Assembly: GCA_963693305.1 (NCBI GenBank)
Contig: OY855912.1
Span: 31,387,277 to 31,451,276, forward strand
Length of the DNA: 64,000 nt
Source: Meandrina meandrites
Taxonomy: Eukaryota > Cnidaria > Anthozoa > Scleractinia > Meandrinidae
Reading direction: 5' to 3'
Part shown: positions 35,521 to 46,986 of the stretch, piece after piece
How positions within the stretch are numbered: position 1 is the stretch's first letter
Layout of the letters: the number at the start of each line of letters is the position of its first letter
The notes under the pieces: generated by a model
Told to the model about the DNA's origin: nothing
Seen by the model: only the letters and a program-made list of their open reading frames with translations
Databases searched by the model: none
Program-made: the position numbers and the translations under genes

Positions 35521-37984
35521 TTATTCCAACCCTTTGACAGCAAGCACGTGACACGAATCACGACCAATGATAATGTTGGAACAAATGACGTAATTTATTG
35601 CTGACAGATTACATACAACATTCAACATACAACATACAAAAGCGTGGGGGAAAACTGCCATTCAGAAAATGCTAGAACAGCTTAATAATGATGGCTAATG
35701 GTCGCTAAATCATCGCTAAATTTAGCCGCAATTAAAAATTATAGGACGAAATTTTTGTCTATAAAACCTGACATATTATAATATTCACCAAAACGATCAA
35801 CCGCTAGTACGAAAGAATCTTACATTGTTAAAATCCCGAAAATGGCGGTGTCGTAAAATTATAAGAACAAATTGTCCACAATAACACTAATCCGGAAGCA
35901 AAATTTCTAAACCAGCTTTTTGTATTCCATTCGGAAATTCTTAAAACCCACTGATTGTGGTATTCCTAAGCTCAGTATCAATCATTTTACTATCCATGGT
36001 CCTGTCTTTCAAAGGTCGTACGTGTGGGTGTGAGTCTCTCGACCTCCACAGACCTACGCGCGACCGAGACGCCCACGCCGCAGACTACTCAGCCAATGAG
36101 CGCGCAAGAAATTTGTCGGTCATCGCTACCGGCATCGCAGATAAAGGGCAGATTCCAAATGATTGGTGGCCGCATAAAATGCGTGTCGAGTATTCTACTG
36201 CTTACAGGCCTATTGTAATTTTGCAAACAAAGGAAACAAAGGCAGTACGAATAAATACATTTTTTTTCCAAACGAGATGCACACTCCAGCCCTTTATTTT
36301 CACAGTTAAGCCAAATTAAATTCATGGATCTGACTATTCTGAGTCGTTTTTATACCTATTTAAGTTAATATTTTAATGTTGTTTTTCGTCAACTCTGTAT
36401 TTCTGGCAAATTAAAGTGGTAGTTGTTGTACTGCCAAACCGAAGACGAGAAACGAACGACTTTGAGAAAGTCTGGGTCATACCGTATTTCAAAGCTGGGA
36501 GCGGCTTCAGTCAGCAGGAAAAGGTTACGGGCGATAAGTTATTTTCGGGGTCAAATTAGAAAATGCCGAAAGTCGCGCATGGAAGTCCGTCAGGTTAAAC
36601 CGCGGCAAGGGTTGAAAAGGTTTCTGTGTCAGTGAATCCATCTCTCATTGTTCAAAACTAACTCGATATACCGCCTTTTTCTTGTCTTCTTTAATTTATG
36701 CTGAATCCCGTTCAACAATTACTCAGCCTTAAAATTCCTGAGAGTATATTTTATTTCGCCACGAGGAAATAGTCAATTTTGCAATCTTCGCTTCATGAGT
36801 TAAAATTTATAGAAGTGACACCGTGATTAAACATACTGCATACAACGAAACCGGTGCTTACTGAACAAATCATTATTATCTTCAGCTGGCAGGTGCAAGA
36901 TTTGCATTTGAATTACTTATCACTCGACATCACTTTGACTCGGAAAGGAACAGGGAAGTAATGAAAATTATCCGTTTAATCCACTGGTCCGTTGGAAGTA
37001 TTTTTAATTGGTCTAGACGCATGCTTCACTAGCCACTTGGTAAAGCTTCTTTGTTAATTTCCAGGTTCATTTGCAAGTTAGAAGCCGGCAGGAAAAGCCA
37101 GTGAAGTTATCTGGTCAATGGCTTTGTTTTTCCAGCGCCAGTGCTCTATCCATATTTAACTGTCTATCACGGCTTAAAAAGCTTTTTGACGACGACTTTT
37201 CACTTTCTAACTATAGTCCGATCGATCAAGACACCACAAACCAAAGTGATGCGGCCAGGATTTTTTTGCTAGCCGCTCATGATTGTTTCCTTACCTTGAA
37301 GCGCTCTATGTTAATCGACTTGTGTTCCTTTGCGTTCCCTTTTGTAACAAATACCACATGCGCGCATAACAATCCTTACGCCAGTGTGACTGACTACCGA
37401 TTGTAGTATCGTGCCCTCCCTAGTGCGCTCAGTGAACCACACAGACAGCCCGCGAGTTCTTTAACTACCTGTTGTCAGCCGTGTATTTTGTAAAAAGTGG
37501 GATTCCATGGAAACGTGGTTTAAATAAAAACAATCGATCTTTATTGTATCAGCACGTTTTGTATTTACATGCATGAAAGAATAGCGGTAAGATCAGGGAG
37601 ATGATTGACTTCTTTGCATATGTTAACTTCAGTTAAAGAAACAAAAGTGCGTCGCCGTTTTGATAAACCAATGGTATTCTGGAGGTCTATCTTTGATCGA
37701 GTGTTGGGGGTCAAGTAAGAGGTCAAGCCCTAAGAACTTGTTGAAATAAATGCCGTTAATACTCTGCAGAGAGCTGAGCTATCTTTCAGGAGTGCCAAAA
37801 TATAACACTTTGAAAAACAAGAAAATAAACTAAGTGCACATTTCGTTTATTTGTAGGCAATCGAGAGCGAGAAAAACAATAGACCTTTTTCGCTTGGGCG
37901 GTTTGTTTTCCCATTACAGACCACGTGATATTCTCTAGTGAATTTTTCTTTTATCCACATAAAATTTATTCATTCATATACACG

Positions 37985-38222
37985 CGACCTGGCCGGGGCA
38001 CGGCGTTGTGTTCTTGGGAAAGACACTTTACTCTCATAGTGGCTCTCTCCGCCCAGGTGTATAAATGGGTACCGAGAATTTACTGCTGGGAGTAACCCTG
38101 CGATGGACTAGCATCCCATCCAGGGGGGAGTAGAAATACTCCTAGTCGCTTCATGCTACGGAAACCGGGATAAACTCTGACCTGATGGTCCCCTTGGCTC
38201 GTAAGCAGACTTTACCTTTTTA
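37985..38222 (+). mobile_element. tRNA-derived SINE, copy C, 5'-truncated
   Basis: It begins within the box B region (CCTGGCCGGGGCACGGCG), keeps the conserved middle (TTGTGTTCTTGGGAAAGACA and CCCAGGTGTATAAATGGG) and ends in GGCTCGTAAGCAGACTTTACC. The missing head fits incomplete reverse transcription. Confidence 0.8.
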
Positions 38223-40504
38223 CCTAAAATTAGACATTTGCAAACAACAAATGATATACTTGGTCATACTTGCCTTAGGAAAGAGCCAGTCACAAATTTG
38301 CATACTTAATTACTTTCTTGGCCATTTGTGCTGTAGTTGCCTTAAAAATTAACGCTAGCCTGTGGTCGCACTTTATTTAAGCCTTATCACTCTTTTCATC
38401 CCGACCGACATTCATTAAGAAGCCTAACTTTTAAAACCTCTTAAACACTTGTGGTGTTTCACGCAATAATGGTTGCCAAGCGACATAAGCTTCCCTTTTA
38501 TAGAAGGACAAAGCACACAAAAAGCCGCGACGCAGTATGTGCGATTGAATGATTCCTTTGACAGGACCGAAAGACTTCATCAACTCTTTAACAGCATAGT
38601 AGCTCATTAAGGTCGGCGATGCAGGCATTGTTTCCCTGGTCACCCCTGACATTTTCCAGCTCAATTATTTTGTTCGCAATAATGTAACCTGATGAAAGAG
38701 GGACTATGAGAAAAGTGTTAACATAGCAGGGAATGCGAATGGTGAGGCTTGACGCCTCCAAAGCACCTCTCACGGCAACTGCTGAATAAGAATTTACCAT
38801 TGGTTTCTTATTAAAATACTTTGTTATGTTTAATGATCTTTTAGCCAATGTCAGTTCTTCGCAGCGCTACACTAGGCTATTATTGTACGGTTTCAATTCC
38901 CGAATAACAGGTTTCGTAATATTGACTGTGATATGAATTAGTTACAAAGTGGTCGACAGATTGTGAGTTGACAGTAGGTAGGATCTCTCTCCAAAATAAA
39001 ATTCTTCTCAAACTTCCCCACTTCCTACAACATTCCATTTCTATCCAAGATTGAGAACTTTTAGAAGAACGCTTTAGGGTAAACTCCCTTCTGTGCTTTC
39101 ACATTCGACGCTGTCTTCGAAGCTCCCATTTCCCTTGCTGTTGAAAAAATTCCTCAACCCTAACCCTAATCCTAGATCACGAACTTACCCATTTGCACAA
39201 GCTGTTAACCCAGACTGACCGAGGTCGGTAACAAGAGGTTTGTTAAAGACGTGGATGGAGGTGCGACTGCAGGCAGCGCGAAAGTCTTACGTCTGTGTTC
39301 GGTTAAAAAGATGTGCAGCTTCTCCGGATAAATGATGTATAAAATAAGTTAAAAGGTTATGATAAAGTTATGAGCACCAGATATCTAGAGCGCGAGACAA
39401 CAAGCATTCGGTGTGCGCGAAACACACAACGCTCGTCGGCTTCCATCAAAAACTGGAACCCATGCCCCCTTTCGGGGGCTAATGCCAAGAGGACGTCATA
39501 TGTACGTGAAACTCAATCTGCCATCAGAGGGAGGGGGAACAAAAGATTTTTAAGCATTTAAGGGGTCTATCTGATCTTCTACAGATCCAAGAGGACATGG
39601 AAACTGCAACCTTTCGCTGCTGCCTGATCACAATCTTCCTTACTCTAGGCTATCCCAATATCGACCAAAAGCCGTGCCAAACCACGATCCCAATTTTCAA
39701 CTAGATACAAATGGCATATGATTCTTGGTCTTCACACTGACAGTCTTCATGTGCTCATTTGGAACAGCAAGCTCTACCAACAAAGCCATCTGTAGCCTAT
39801 ATGCACACATGTACAGCATCAGATCGGAACGTTGAGAGGTCAAAGTGGTGCGGGGTAGAAACATCAGGGGACTATGGGGGCCTGCCAATATCTTCCAGTG
39901 ATCGAAACAAGACACTAGAGACACCAACGTCCAAGCAACCGGCAGATTCCTTTTTTGGCAAACCGGATACCTTGATCTGAAGTCCGAAGTTCTTTGCCCT
40001 AACATTGGTCCTCAACAGCAGGGTCAGAACCTTTACCACCTGGTTATGCCGCCGAATGTACTGACACAGCGATTGTTCACGCCCTGCAAGGATGCACTAT
40101 TTGATCTTCACCCAGCTTCCAATTGTATAAGTTTATAGAAGTTCACAACACACTACACACGGAGGCATACTGATCCTTCGGGGCTCCAAGGACCAACGTT
40201 CTGACAAATTCTTAAACAAGCTGCCATCAACTACTTACCAAGTACTACAAGTAATATTTTAAAGCCGGCTTTTTGCATGCAAATATGATCAAAAGCGCGT
40301 TACAATGGAAAAAAAAATAATTAGCCAAAAATCCTGGCGGATTGACCATAATGTAGATATATTGACCTTTGTGGTCGGGTTTTCATTCTCTCAAAGAATG
40401 AAAACTGCTATTTGAACAGCTGGCTTGTTGTAGCACAGAATTCGCACGAACGTTTCAATGCTGGCTCTTCCTATCATTGCGAACCATCTGAGCTGATACA
40501 AAGG

Positions 40505-40741
40505 CATTCTCGTCTCCAGAGGCCGCGATTCTTCTGATCTGCGACAGGAATAGAGACCTCTGGCTGCTCCCAATTTCTGAGCATGCGCAGAGTACCCGTT
40601 CGGTGTTTTTCAGCCAATAAAATTTGTCATATTTGACAATGAGTCCGTGAATGGCGGACTTCCGGGTTTGGTGACGGCCAGAGCTAGGTCTCGATTCCTG
40701 GCGCAGACCAGAAGGATCGCGGCCTCCGGGGATGAGAATGA
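40505..40741. repeat. Inverted repeat with ~55-base arms
   Basis: The left arm (40505-40560) is CATTCTCGTCTCCAGAGGCC..., the right arm (40687-40741) its complement with about eight mismatches (...GGCCTCCGGGGATGAGAATG). A spacer of about 125 bases lies between. Could be two facing copies of a short repeat or a hairpin-type element. Confidence 0.6.
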
Positions 40742-43516
40742 TACAAAAGTGAAATCGGCGTGGTTGGTAAGATTCGACGGTTTTATCAGCTTGTATGATG
40801 GACGTTACTTAAATTCAATATTCTAAGTTACTACGCAGCATTTAAGGCATCCAAAGTGTGATCTCTTTTTGACGAATGTCAAAAATCTCTGGTTTGTCAG
40901 CTGCGGATTCTATGCGAAAGTGAGAAGCCCTGTGTTTGATACGCGAGACTAATTACTGTCATTTTTTTTATGAATGTGGCACGGCTTGGTATATGCGGTT
41001 TATGGCAATAGTCAGTCCTTCAGATCCCGGATAGAGCGGATGGAAGGACCTGTTGTTTGCGCGCTGTAAACAAAGGCGTCAATAAATATAACCCTTAGAG
41101 TACCCTCTTTCATCAAGCGCCAGCGCAGTCGAAATTATTTATTGTGGTAAGTGTGCAAGGTTAACAGTAGTATGGTAGGCACCGGTTACTCCGAGTTTTT
41201 GCGGAGTTAATTAATTTTTTGTGAAATACATTAACGGGCGTGACGTAATTTACTATTGTTGATCTCATGAATATAACTGGGAGGAATCTCATAATCGTAT
41301 GATTAGTTTGACAGGTTTGTGAACAATTTCATGTTCTATTTACATATTGATTATTCAGGTTATTCAAAATCACTGAACCATTCAGTCTGTAAACGAAGTA
41401 GACCAATAGCAACGAACCAACGAGTCAGATATAGTTATATGTGATCATGAACAATCGACCTTATTGCTTGATGAAATTTAACAGTATCGCAGTCGATCGA
41501 AACGTAGCGACCAACTCCTCAAAATAACACCGTCATCATAAGACAAAAGAAAAGTCATTAAACTATCAACTACAATGAACAGTTGCCATATTTCAGTAAA
41601 CATTGAGCAAGTTTTGAAAAGGATGTACGTTCATTTTTGGAATATTATTATTACAAAAATTGACAACAGTCGGAAAAAAAGAAACGAATCTTGTTTGTTT
41701 GCTCCGGATCCATGTTCTTTCACCTGAAAGGATTATAACCGGTGTTCTCGCCTGATATTCACACCATCAACACAACAAAAGACAAAAGGTGACGAAAACC
41801 ATCAGCGTCTGCAGATTACATATGAAGCCGTTAATGCCGTGGTGGTTGCGTGATGAGTTGGTTTACCGACCAGAGAGCTTCGATTGGCATCGGATTTTTC
41901 CTGGCGAATTTTACAATATTATAATCCCACTGTAATTCAAAACGTTCGTAAACGGAATTCTATCATTTCGTAACTTGTTTGAACGGTGGTCTTGGTGTAA
42001 ATCTGGCTCAAGAACGTGCTTCTTAAAATTCGTTATGGTCGTGCGACATGCCATTCGAAAATTCATTTGACATCTCGCTTTTGCCACTAGGTTATGAACT
42101 TTGACGTCTTTTGACAAATCAAGACATATAATTCAACTGATCTCAATGATGCCTGCATGACTGAACAAAGATTGACCCTTACCATATATTTGTGTGTGGT
42201 CTTTGTGTCCGAGCCTTATGCTTTCCTTGTGTGTTTTGTCCATCCACCGCGCACCAATAAATTGCATCGAACGTAAGCGCTTTGTTTTGGTCCGCTCATC
42301 AATAAAAAATGTTGGCCAGCCAGCTTAACTGGGATTAAAACGTGGTTTTGATTTCAGATTTTCCGAAAGAAATTTGTATTGACACAACTGCAGATTTTTA
42401 AAAACACTAATGATTTTATGGCTTCAAATAAGAGGAGCTAACGAAACAATACCTTTTTGATTCTCATTTAGTCCTTCTAGATCTTGGATAGCCGGCTTCA
42501 GTGAAAAAAACTTTGTACTTATCCATTTGACATTCGTAATAGTTAATGATATAACAAGAACGAACCACTTAAAAAAATCAATTTTGAGGTCCCTTTGAAA
42601 TGCTAATTACTTCATGCAGATCACTGGGTGTAAATTTTAAGGATAAGATTATTAGAAAATCGTAAAATGATTAGATTTGTATTTTTTCTTTAAATTTTCA
42701 GTAAAGAAGGTTTAACCCTACTATTTGGATTATTGGATGCTTTTTAAAGTAGTTCCTTGATCGAGTTTTTTTTATGTTTTGCCGCATTTTCACTTCTCGA
42801 GTTTTGGGTTTATTTGTGTTGTCATGTTTTGTGATCTAAAAGTTAGTTCAGCTGAATAATCTTTTTTTTTACATTCTAAGTTTTAAATAATCTGATGAAT
42901 AATAAATTACCTTTGTTTAGACATGGTAGTATTTAAAGCTAGAAGCTTGTTGGGCCGTGTATTTTCCTTCCAAGTAAACTAAGTTGTTAACACCTTCAAA
43001 GTTAATTTATTGGAAAGAGACAAGTTTGGACGGCTCTTGGTCAATGTTGATTTCAGTTCCTCACTCCAGTTTGACTTCTTTCTAATCACTGATTCCTTTA
43101 TTTAAAGCACTCAACTGGAATAATTATTTTATAAATATATTACAAACATGATTTATAACTATTTGTCGATTAATATTTTAAATATAAATGCACATAAAAG
43201 TTGAAACATTTTGTAAATATTCTGTTACACTCTATTTACAACAGGACAAAGGCTGAACGTTCTTATGCTTTTGTAAATGAATCCCTAACCCTAAACCCTA
43301 GTTCCATCTGCGATCGAAAAGCTATTTACCGCAAACACTGACAGTCTGTATATTTTTTCAGTGTGATTTTGCTATTGTTGCTTCAGGAACCGGTCTTAGC
43401 CAAAACCGTTGAGTTGAAGTGTGTTTCTTCTCTCTTTGATCTGTATCGACTTAACTCTTGTGTGGAACGCGCGCTCCTTTCGTTTGGTATTCTGGGCTGG
43501 TGTCCACAACACCGCC

Positions 43517-44468
43517 TCAATATAAACGGCTTAATCCTTTTCGAAATTCCTTGGAAAAGATGTAATACAGCAGGGCGTTAAGTAGCGGGTTGAAATATGC
43601 CACAGTATTACCAACCCTGTACGCTATAGGGCAGGGCAGGGGATGAGGGTGGCTCTGCGAACACTGAGTACAAAAACAAGCAGTGGTACGGGCTCCAAAA
43701 GATTACCACGCTCAGAATAAGAGTAATAAGCAGCTTTCGAATCCTTTCTCTTGTTCCTTCGTTAACCGCGCTTATCTCGCACACAGCGTTCTGTCTGAGA
43801 GACAAGATCATCTTGACATTCACCACTATATTAATCACACCTAACGGAGTGATGTGCAAGACAAGCGCTAGAATGATGGCGAAGGTCTTTGTAACTGTAA
43901 TTTTACACAAGCCCATGGGGGCAGATATAGCCAGAGCTATGATCCAAATCAACAATAGGAACGAAAATTTGAGTTTCTTCACCAAAATCGCGTTGGAGAA
44001 CTGCGCCCTGAGGGGCGAGCATGCCACGTACCAACGCTCCACGCTTAAGGCTGCTAAACAAAACATGGACACTGCGTACGCAACAAACCGTACGGCGATT
44101 AAAGATCTGTACAGCGTGCAAAATGTCTCTTTTAGAGCCTGCTCGTGCAATAAGTGTTCCGTGGCGTGTCCAGCAATATTCAGTGCTGAGAAGAACAAAT
44201 CCGCGATGGCGACGTTTAGAAGAAAGAGATGAGCCATGCTTCGCATTTTTCTGTTCGAGAAGATGGTTAAAACGATCAACAAATTACCGATGAGAGCGAT
44301 AGAAAGTGCGCTGAACTCCACGGTCGTGAAGATCGGGTGAAGAGTTTCTTGCAGGGAAAGTAGCGACATGACTTCTTTAGGAGGCATCACAGGTGCGGGA
44401 GGTCCATGAAAAGAAACATTTGTAGGCAGAGCGGAGCAGTTCGGTCTTACAGCAGAACAATTTTCCAT
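43517..44468 (-). pseudogene. Rhodopsin-family GPCR, frame broken between TM6 and TM7
   Basis: Starting at 44468 (MENCSAVRPN, with three N-glycosylation sites), the frame shows class A hallmarks: GN in TM1 (N62), LNVAIAD in TM2 (D90), C117, ERW in place of DRY (144-146), W175 and P184 in TM4, P208 in TM5, and FWSPYH in TM6 (257-262). It then runs into a stop at 43608. TM7 is present in the +1 frame, as IAYRVGNTVAYFNPLLNALL and then YYIFSKEF, with the NPxxY-type motif. That frame ends at 43517 after a very short tail. A single frameshift between about 43620 and 43690 explains this. It may be a true inactivating change, a polymorphism or a sequence error. TM6 FWSPYH suggests a peptide- or amine-type receptor, but the ligand is unknown. 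Confidence 0.8.
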
Positions 44469-46986
44469 CTTATTCTGGAATCGGGCCGGTAGTTCAGGTA
44501 CGTCCTCGTAAACTGATACTGTGGAGAGGAAAGACTGTGATTTGTATTCAGACAGCTGAAATCTCTGGTGGCTAACACGCCCCGGCCTTGGCCTTCAATT
44601 AAATACAGACATCGATACTTCAAATCCTTCACAAGAGAAAACGCAAAAATCTACATATCAATACAAGAGTCTCGACGCTTTTACTTTTGAAATAAATAAA
44701 GAAATTCTTACTAAAAAAGCGCGGTAAGCCAAGCAACCCACAACATCCTTTTGTTTTCAAATCCAAGAAAATAAGAGGAAAACTAGAGTAGATCATGAAA
44801 ATTTTGTCATGTTCAAGTTATACAAAGATTCTTCACGATTACTTTGATATACTTTCTACAACATATTCTCTCTGGATATTTAGTATGATTGTTAATCGAG
44901 GAATAACTTCAACTCATTTTCACAACAAAAGGATTTGGAAGTGTAAAACGTTCTATGACTAATAAGACTTGCAAGATGAAAGTTGGGGACATTGATTTTC
45001 ACGCGCATCGGATATTAGCCATGTTACCTTCACGAAATACACTGAGTACCATTGTTAACAATGTTTTGAACACTTACTGCAAGCTAAACTAAAAAAACCC
45101 TTAAATTTAAGCTTGGAGATTATTTACTTCAATACTGAATACGAAAGGGGTTCTAAAGTACTTTAAATTCTGGCAAGTTTTGCAAAACCTCATTTGGCGT
45201 GTGTTTACTGCCTTAAGAAATACTCACCAGTTTACATTATATGTTCGGATTTTCTCGGGGGCTATCAATAATGTTATATACTTTTTAAATAAGAACTTGG
45301 CATTGTAGTAATTGGTTGCCATTCTTCCAATTTACTATAAAGGAACAAAAACTCCAAAAGGTGATAGCAAGGGTAAATAAATAAGAATGGTTTTGATTGA
45401 AACGGAACTGATGAGAAAAGGAACTTAACCATATTTAATTTTAAGCAAGTTATTTTTTTTCATGATGAGCCAGCGATGTAAATCCTTGGAAGTTTGAGGC
45501 CGAAATTATTCAACACAAATGAAGATGAAAAGACTAAAAAATCATAGAATAACAACAAAACGCCTAGGCTCGGTTTAGATAAATGTACAAAACCATTTTG
45601 TCATAAAGGCGATAAACCTAAAAATCCAATTAACTTTCAATTACTCAGGAAGAAAGCGGGCAGGTGCACCTTACACTATTTTAGTGTCAAAATCTCAAAT
45701 CTGAAAACTGCGGTGTTAGCGATGTTCTTCGGTTTGTTTTAAAGATTCTCAGTGTGCGGAATGCACGAAAGTAAAAACAGCGTTGGCCATTTTTTTTTGG
45801 CCATTCATTAAGTGAGCAAAAGAAAAGAGAAGTCTGGGAATAAGTATGGATTTACATATTGCGAAGCGTCACGTTAATTGCATACCCAGTCTTTTCAAAT
45901 ATCGAGCTTTAAAAGATTCGCGAGAAGAACCCATTAAAACCTTGATCTAAATGGGAATGCACACGCGTTGACCGCCATATTCCGAGTTTACAAAATAAGC
46001 AATTTGGAAATCACATTTTACATATCAAACGATGAAGCATCGTCTCTTATACCAACAATATCTTCAACGCCACGTTTTCGCTGGCGCACTTTTCAAAATG
46101 TCGGGATTACAGCTGAACCGAAATCTATCATATCGCTAAACCAGCCTTCAATTCGCATAGAATGACCGGACTCAGGAAAAAAATAAAACAAGACACACAT
46201 AAACGAAACATAACAGCCCTTTATTTTACAAACACAAATGGTCAGGATACTCGAAAACAGCCTGTAAATACATAGGCTCATCGTTATCATCACTGTTGTT
46301 TCTCGCCGAAATTGGGAACTGATCTTGATTTCAAACCAAATTAAGTCACGTTCCACTTCAGAAACCTGAGGGAGACTGGACTCCAGCCTCCTCGCACGCT
46401 TGGATACCTGGGAACGTTTGGGCAGATCTGTCACTGACTGAAAAGTTTTTCTAAACCATAATCCTGGAGGCACTGAAATGGTTTTGTTCCTGCCTGGACT
46501 ATAAACTGTCAAAATAAACCTGATCTATAGTCTTTTGGGATTCGAACGAGCAACGAGTTTCACCGAAAATCGATACGACGTTTTTAATGTAGACTGTTAA
46601 ACTGATAAAGATTTTCCAGTGCTCTGTTGCCACCATTTAGAATTCGACTCTGCACAACGATCCCAGAAGCACAAGCGTGACTAGGGTTTCTGGAGTTACT
46701 TATTGAATAATTTACTCCATACTTAAATCTGTTATTCTTTCAAAATTTCCAACTTAAAAAAGACACTGCATTTTCTTGGAGAATACTAACGTCTGTTAGA
46801 CGGCGCATGAAGAGAGAGTTAAAAAAGGAAGCTTACGAAACCGAACGGTGTGCTAACCACATTATAGAATTCTCCATAAATAAAAACAGTCCTAACTTAA
46901 AGTTGTAATTAAGTCAACTGTACAAAGTTCTCAAGCTGATTAAAATAGTTTCTGCACTTCCTATGGGAAGTTCGAGAATAAACAAT
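44469..46986. other. Intergenic region and likely 3' untranslated region of API5
   Basis: The part next to 44468 is the upstream region of the GPCR. TTTATT at about 46213 (AATAAA on the minus strand) could be the poly(A) signal of API5, about 770 bases past its stop. A 139-codon minus-strand frame at 46093-46512 has no recognisable domain and may lie within this untranslated region. The rest is A+T-rich with nothing identifiable. Confidence 0.35.

Larger units (their letters stand above)
35600..43516. other. Gene-poor region with repeats, no confident coding exons
   Basis: Several frames of 60-120 codons occur (35957-36319, 36423-36635, 37071-37406, 39370-39561, 39697-40005 minus), but none has recognisable domains or splice-consistent partners. 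Listed separately are a 5'-truncated SINE (37985-38222) and an inverted repeat (40505-40741). CCCTAACCCTAA-like phrases occur at about 39157 and 43281. The last ~2 kb is plain A+T-rich DNA. Confidence 0.4.

Noticed and set aside
37071..37406. 111-codon plus-strand frame as a gene
   Set aside because: No recognisable domain, no clear splice partners and no start context. Left as unexplained.
39697..40005. 102-codon minus-strand frame as part of a retroelement
   Set aside because: No reverse transcriptase, protease or integrase motif could be identified, and no long terminal repeats are seen.
43275..43305. Interstitial telomeric repeat (CCCTAACCCTAAACCCTAG), also at about 39157
   Set aside because: Only two to three units each, expected by chance or minor slippage in A+T-rich DNA. 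No sign of a fusion point.
43813..44232. 139-codon plus-strand frame
   Set aside because: Antisense to the GPCR, which has clear seven-helix motifs on the minus strand.
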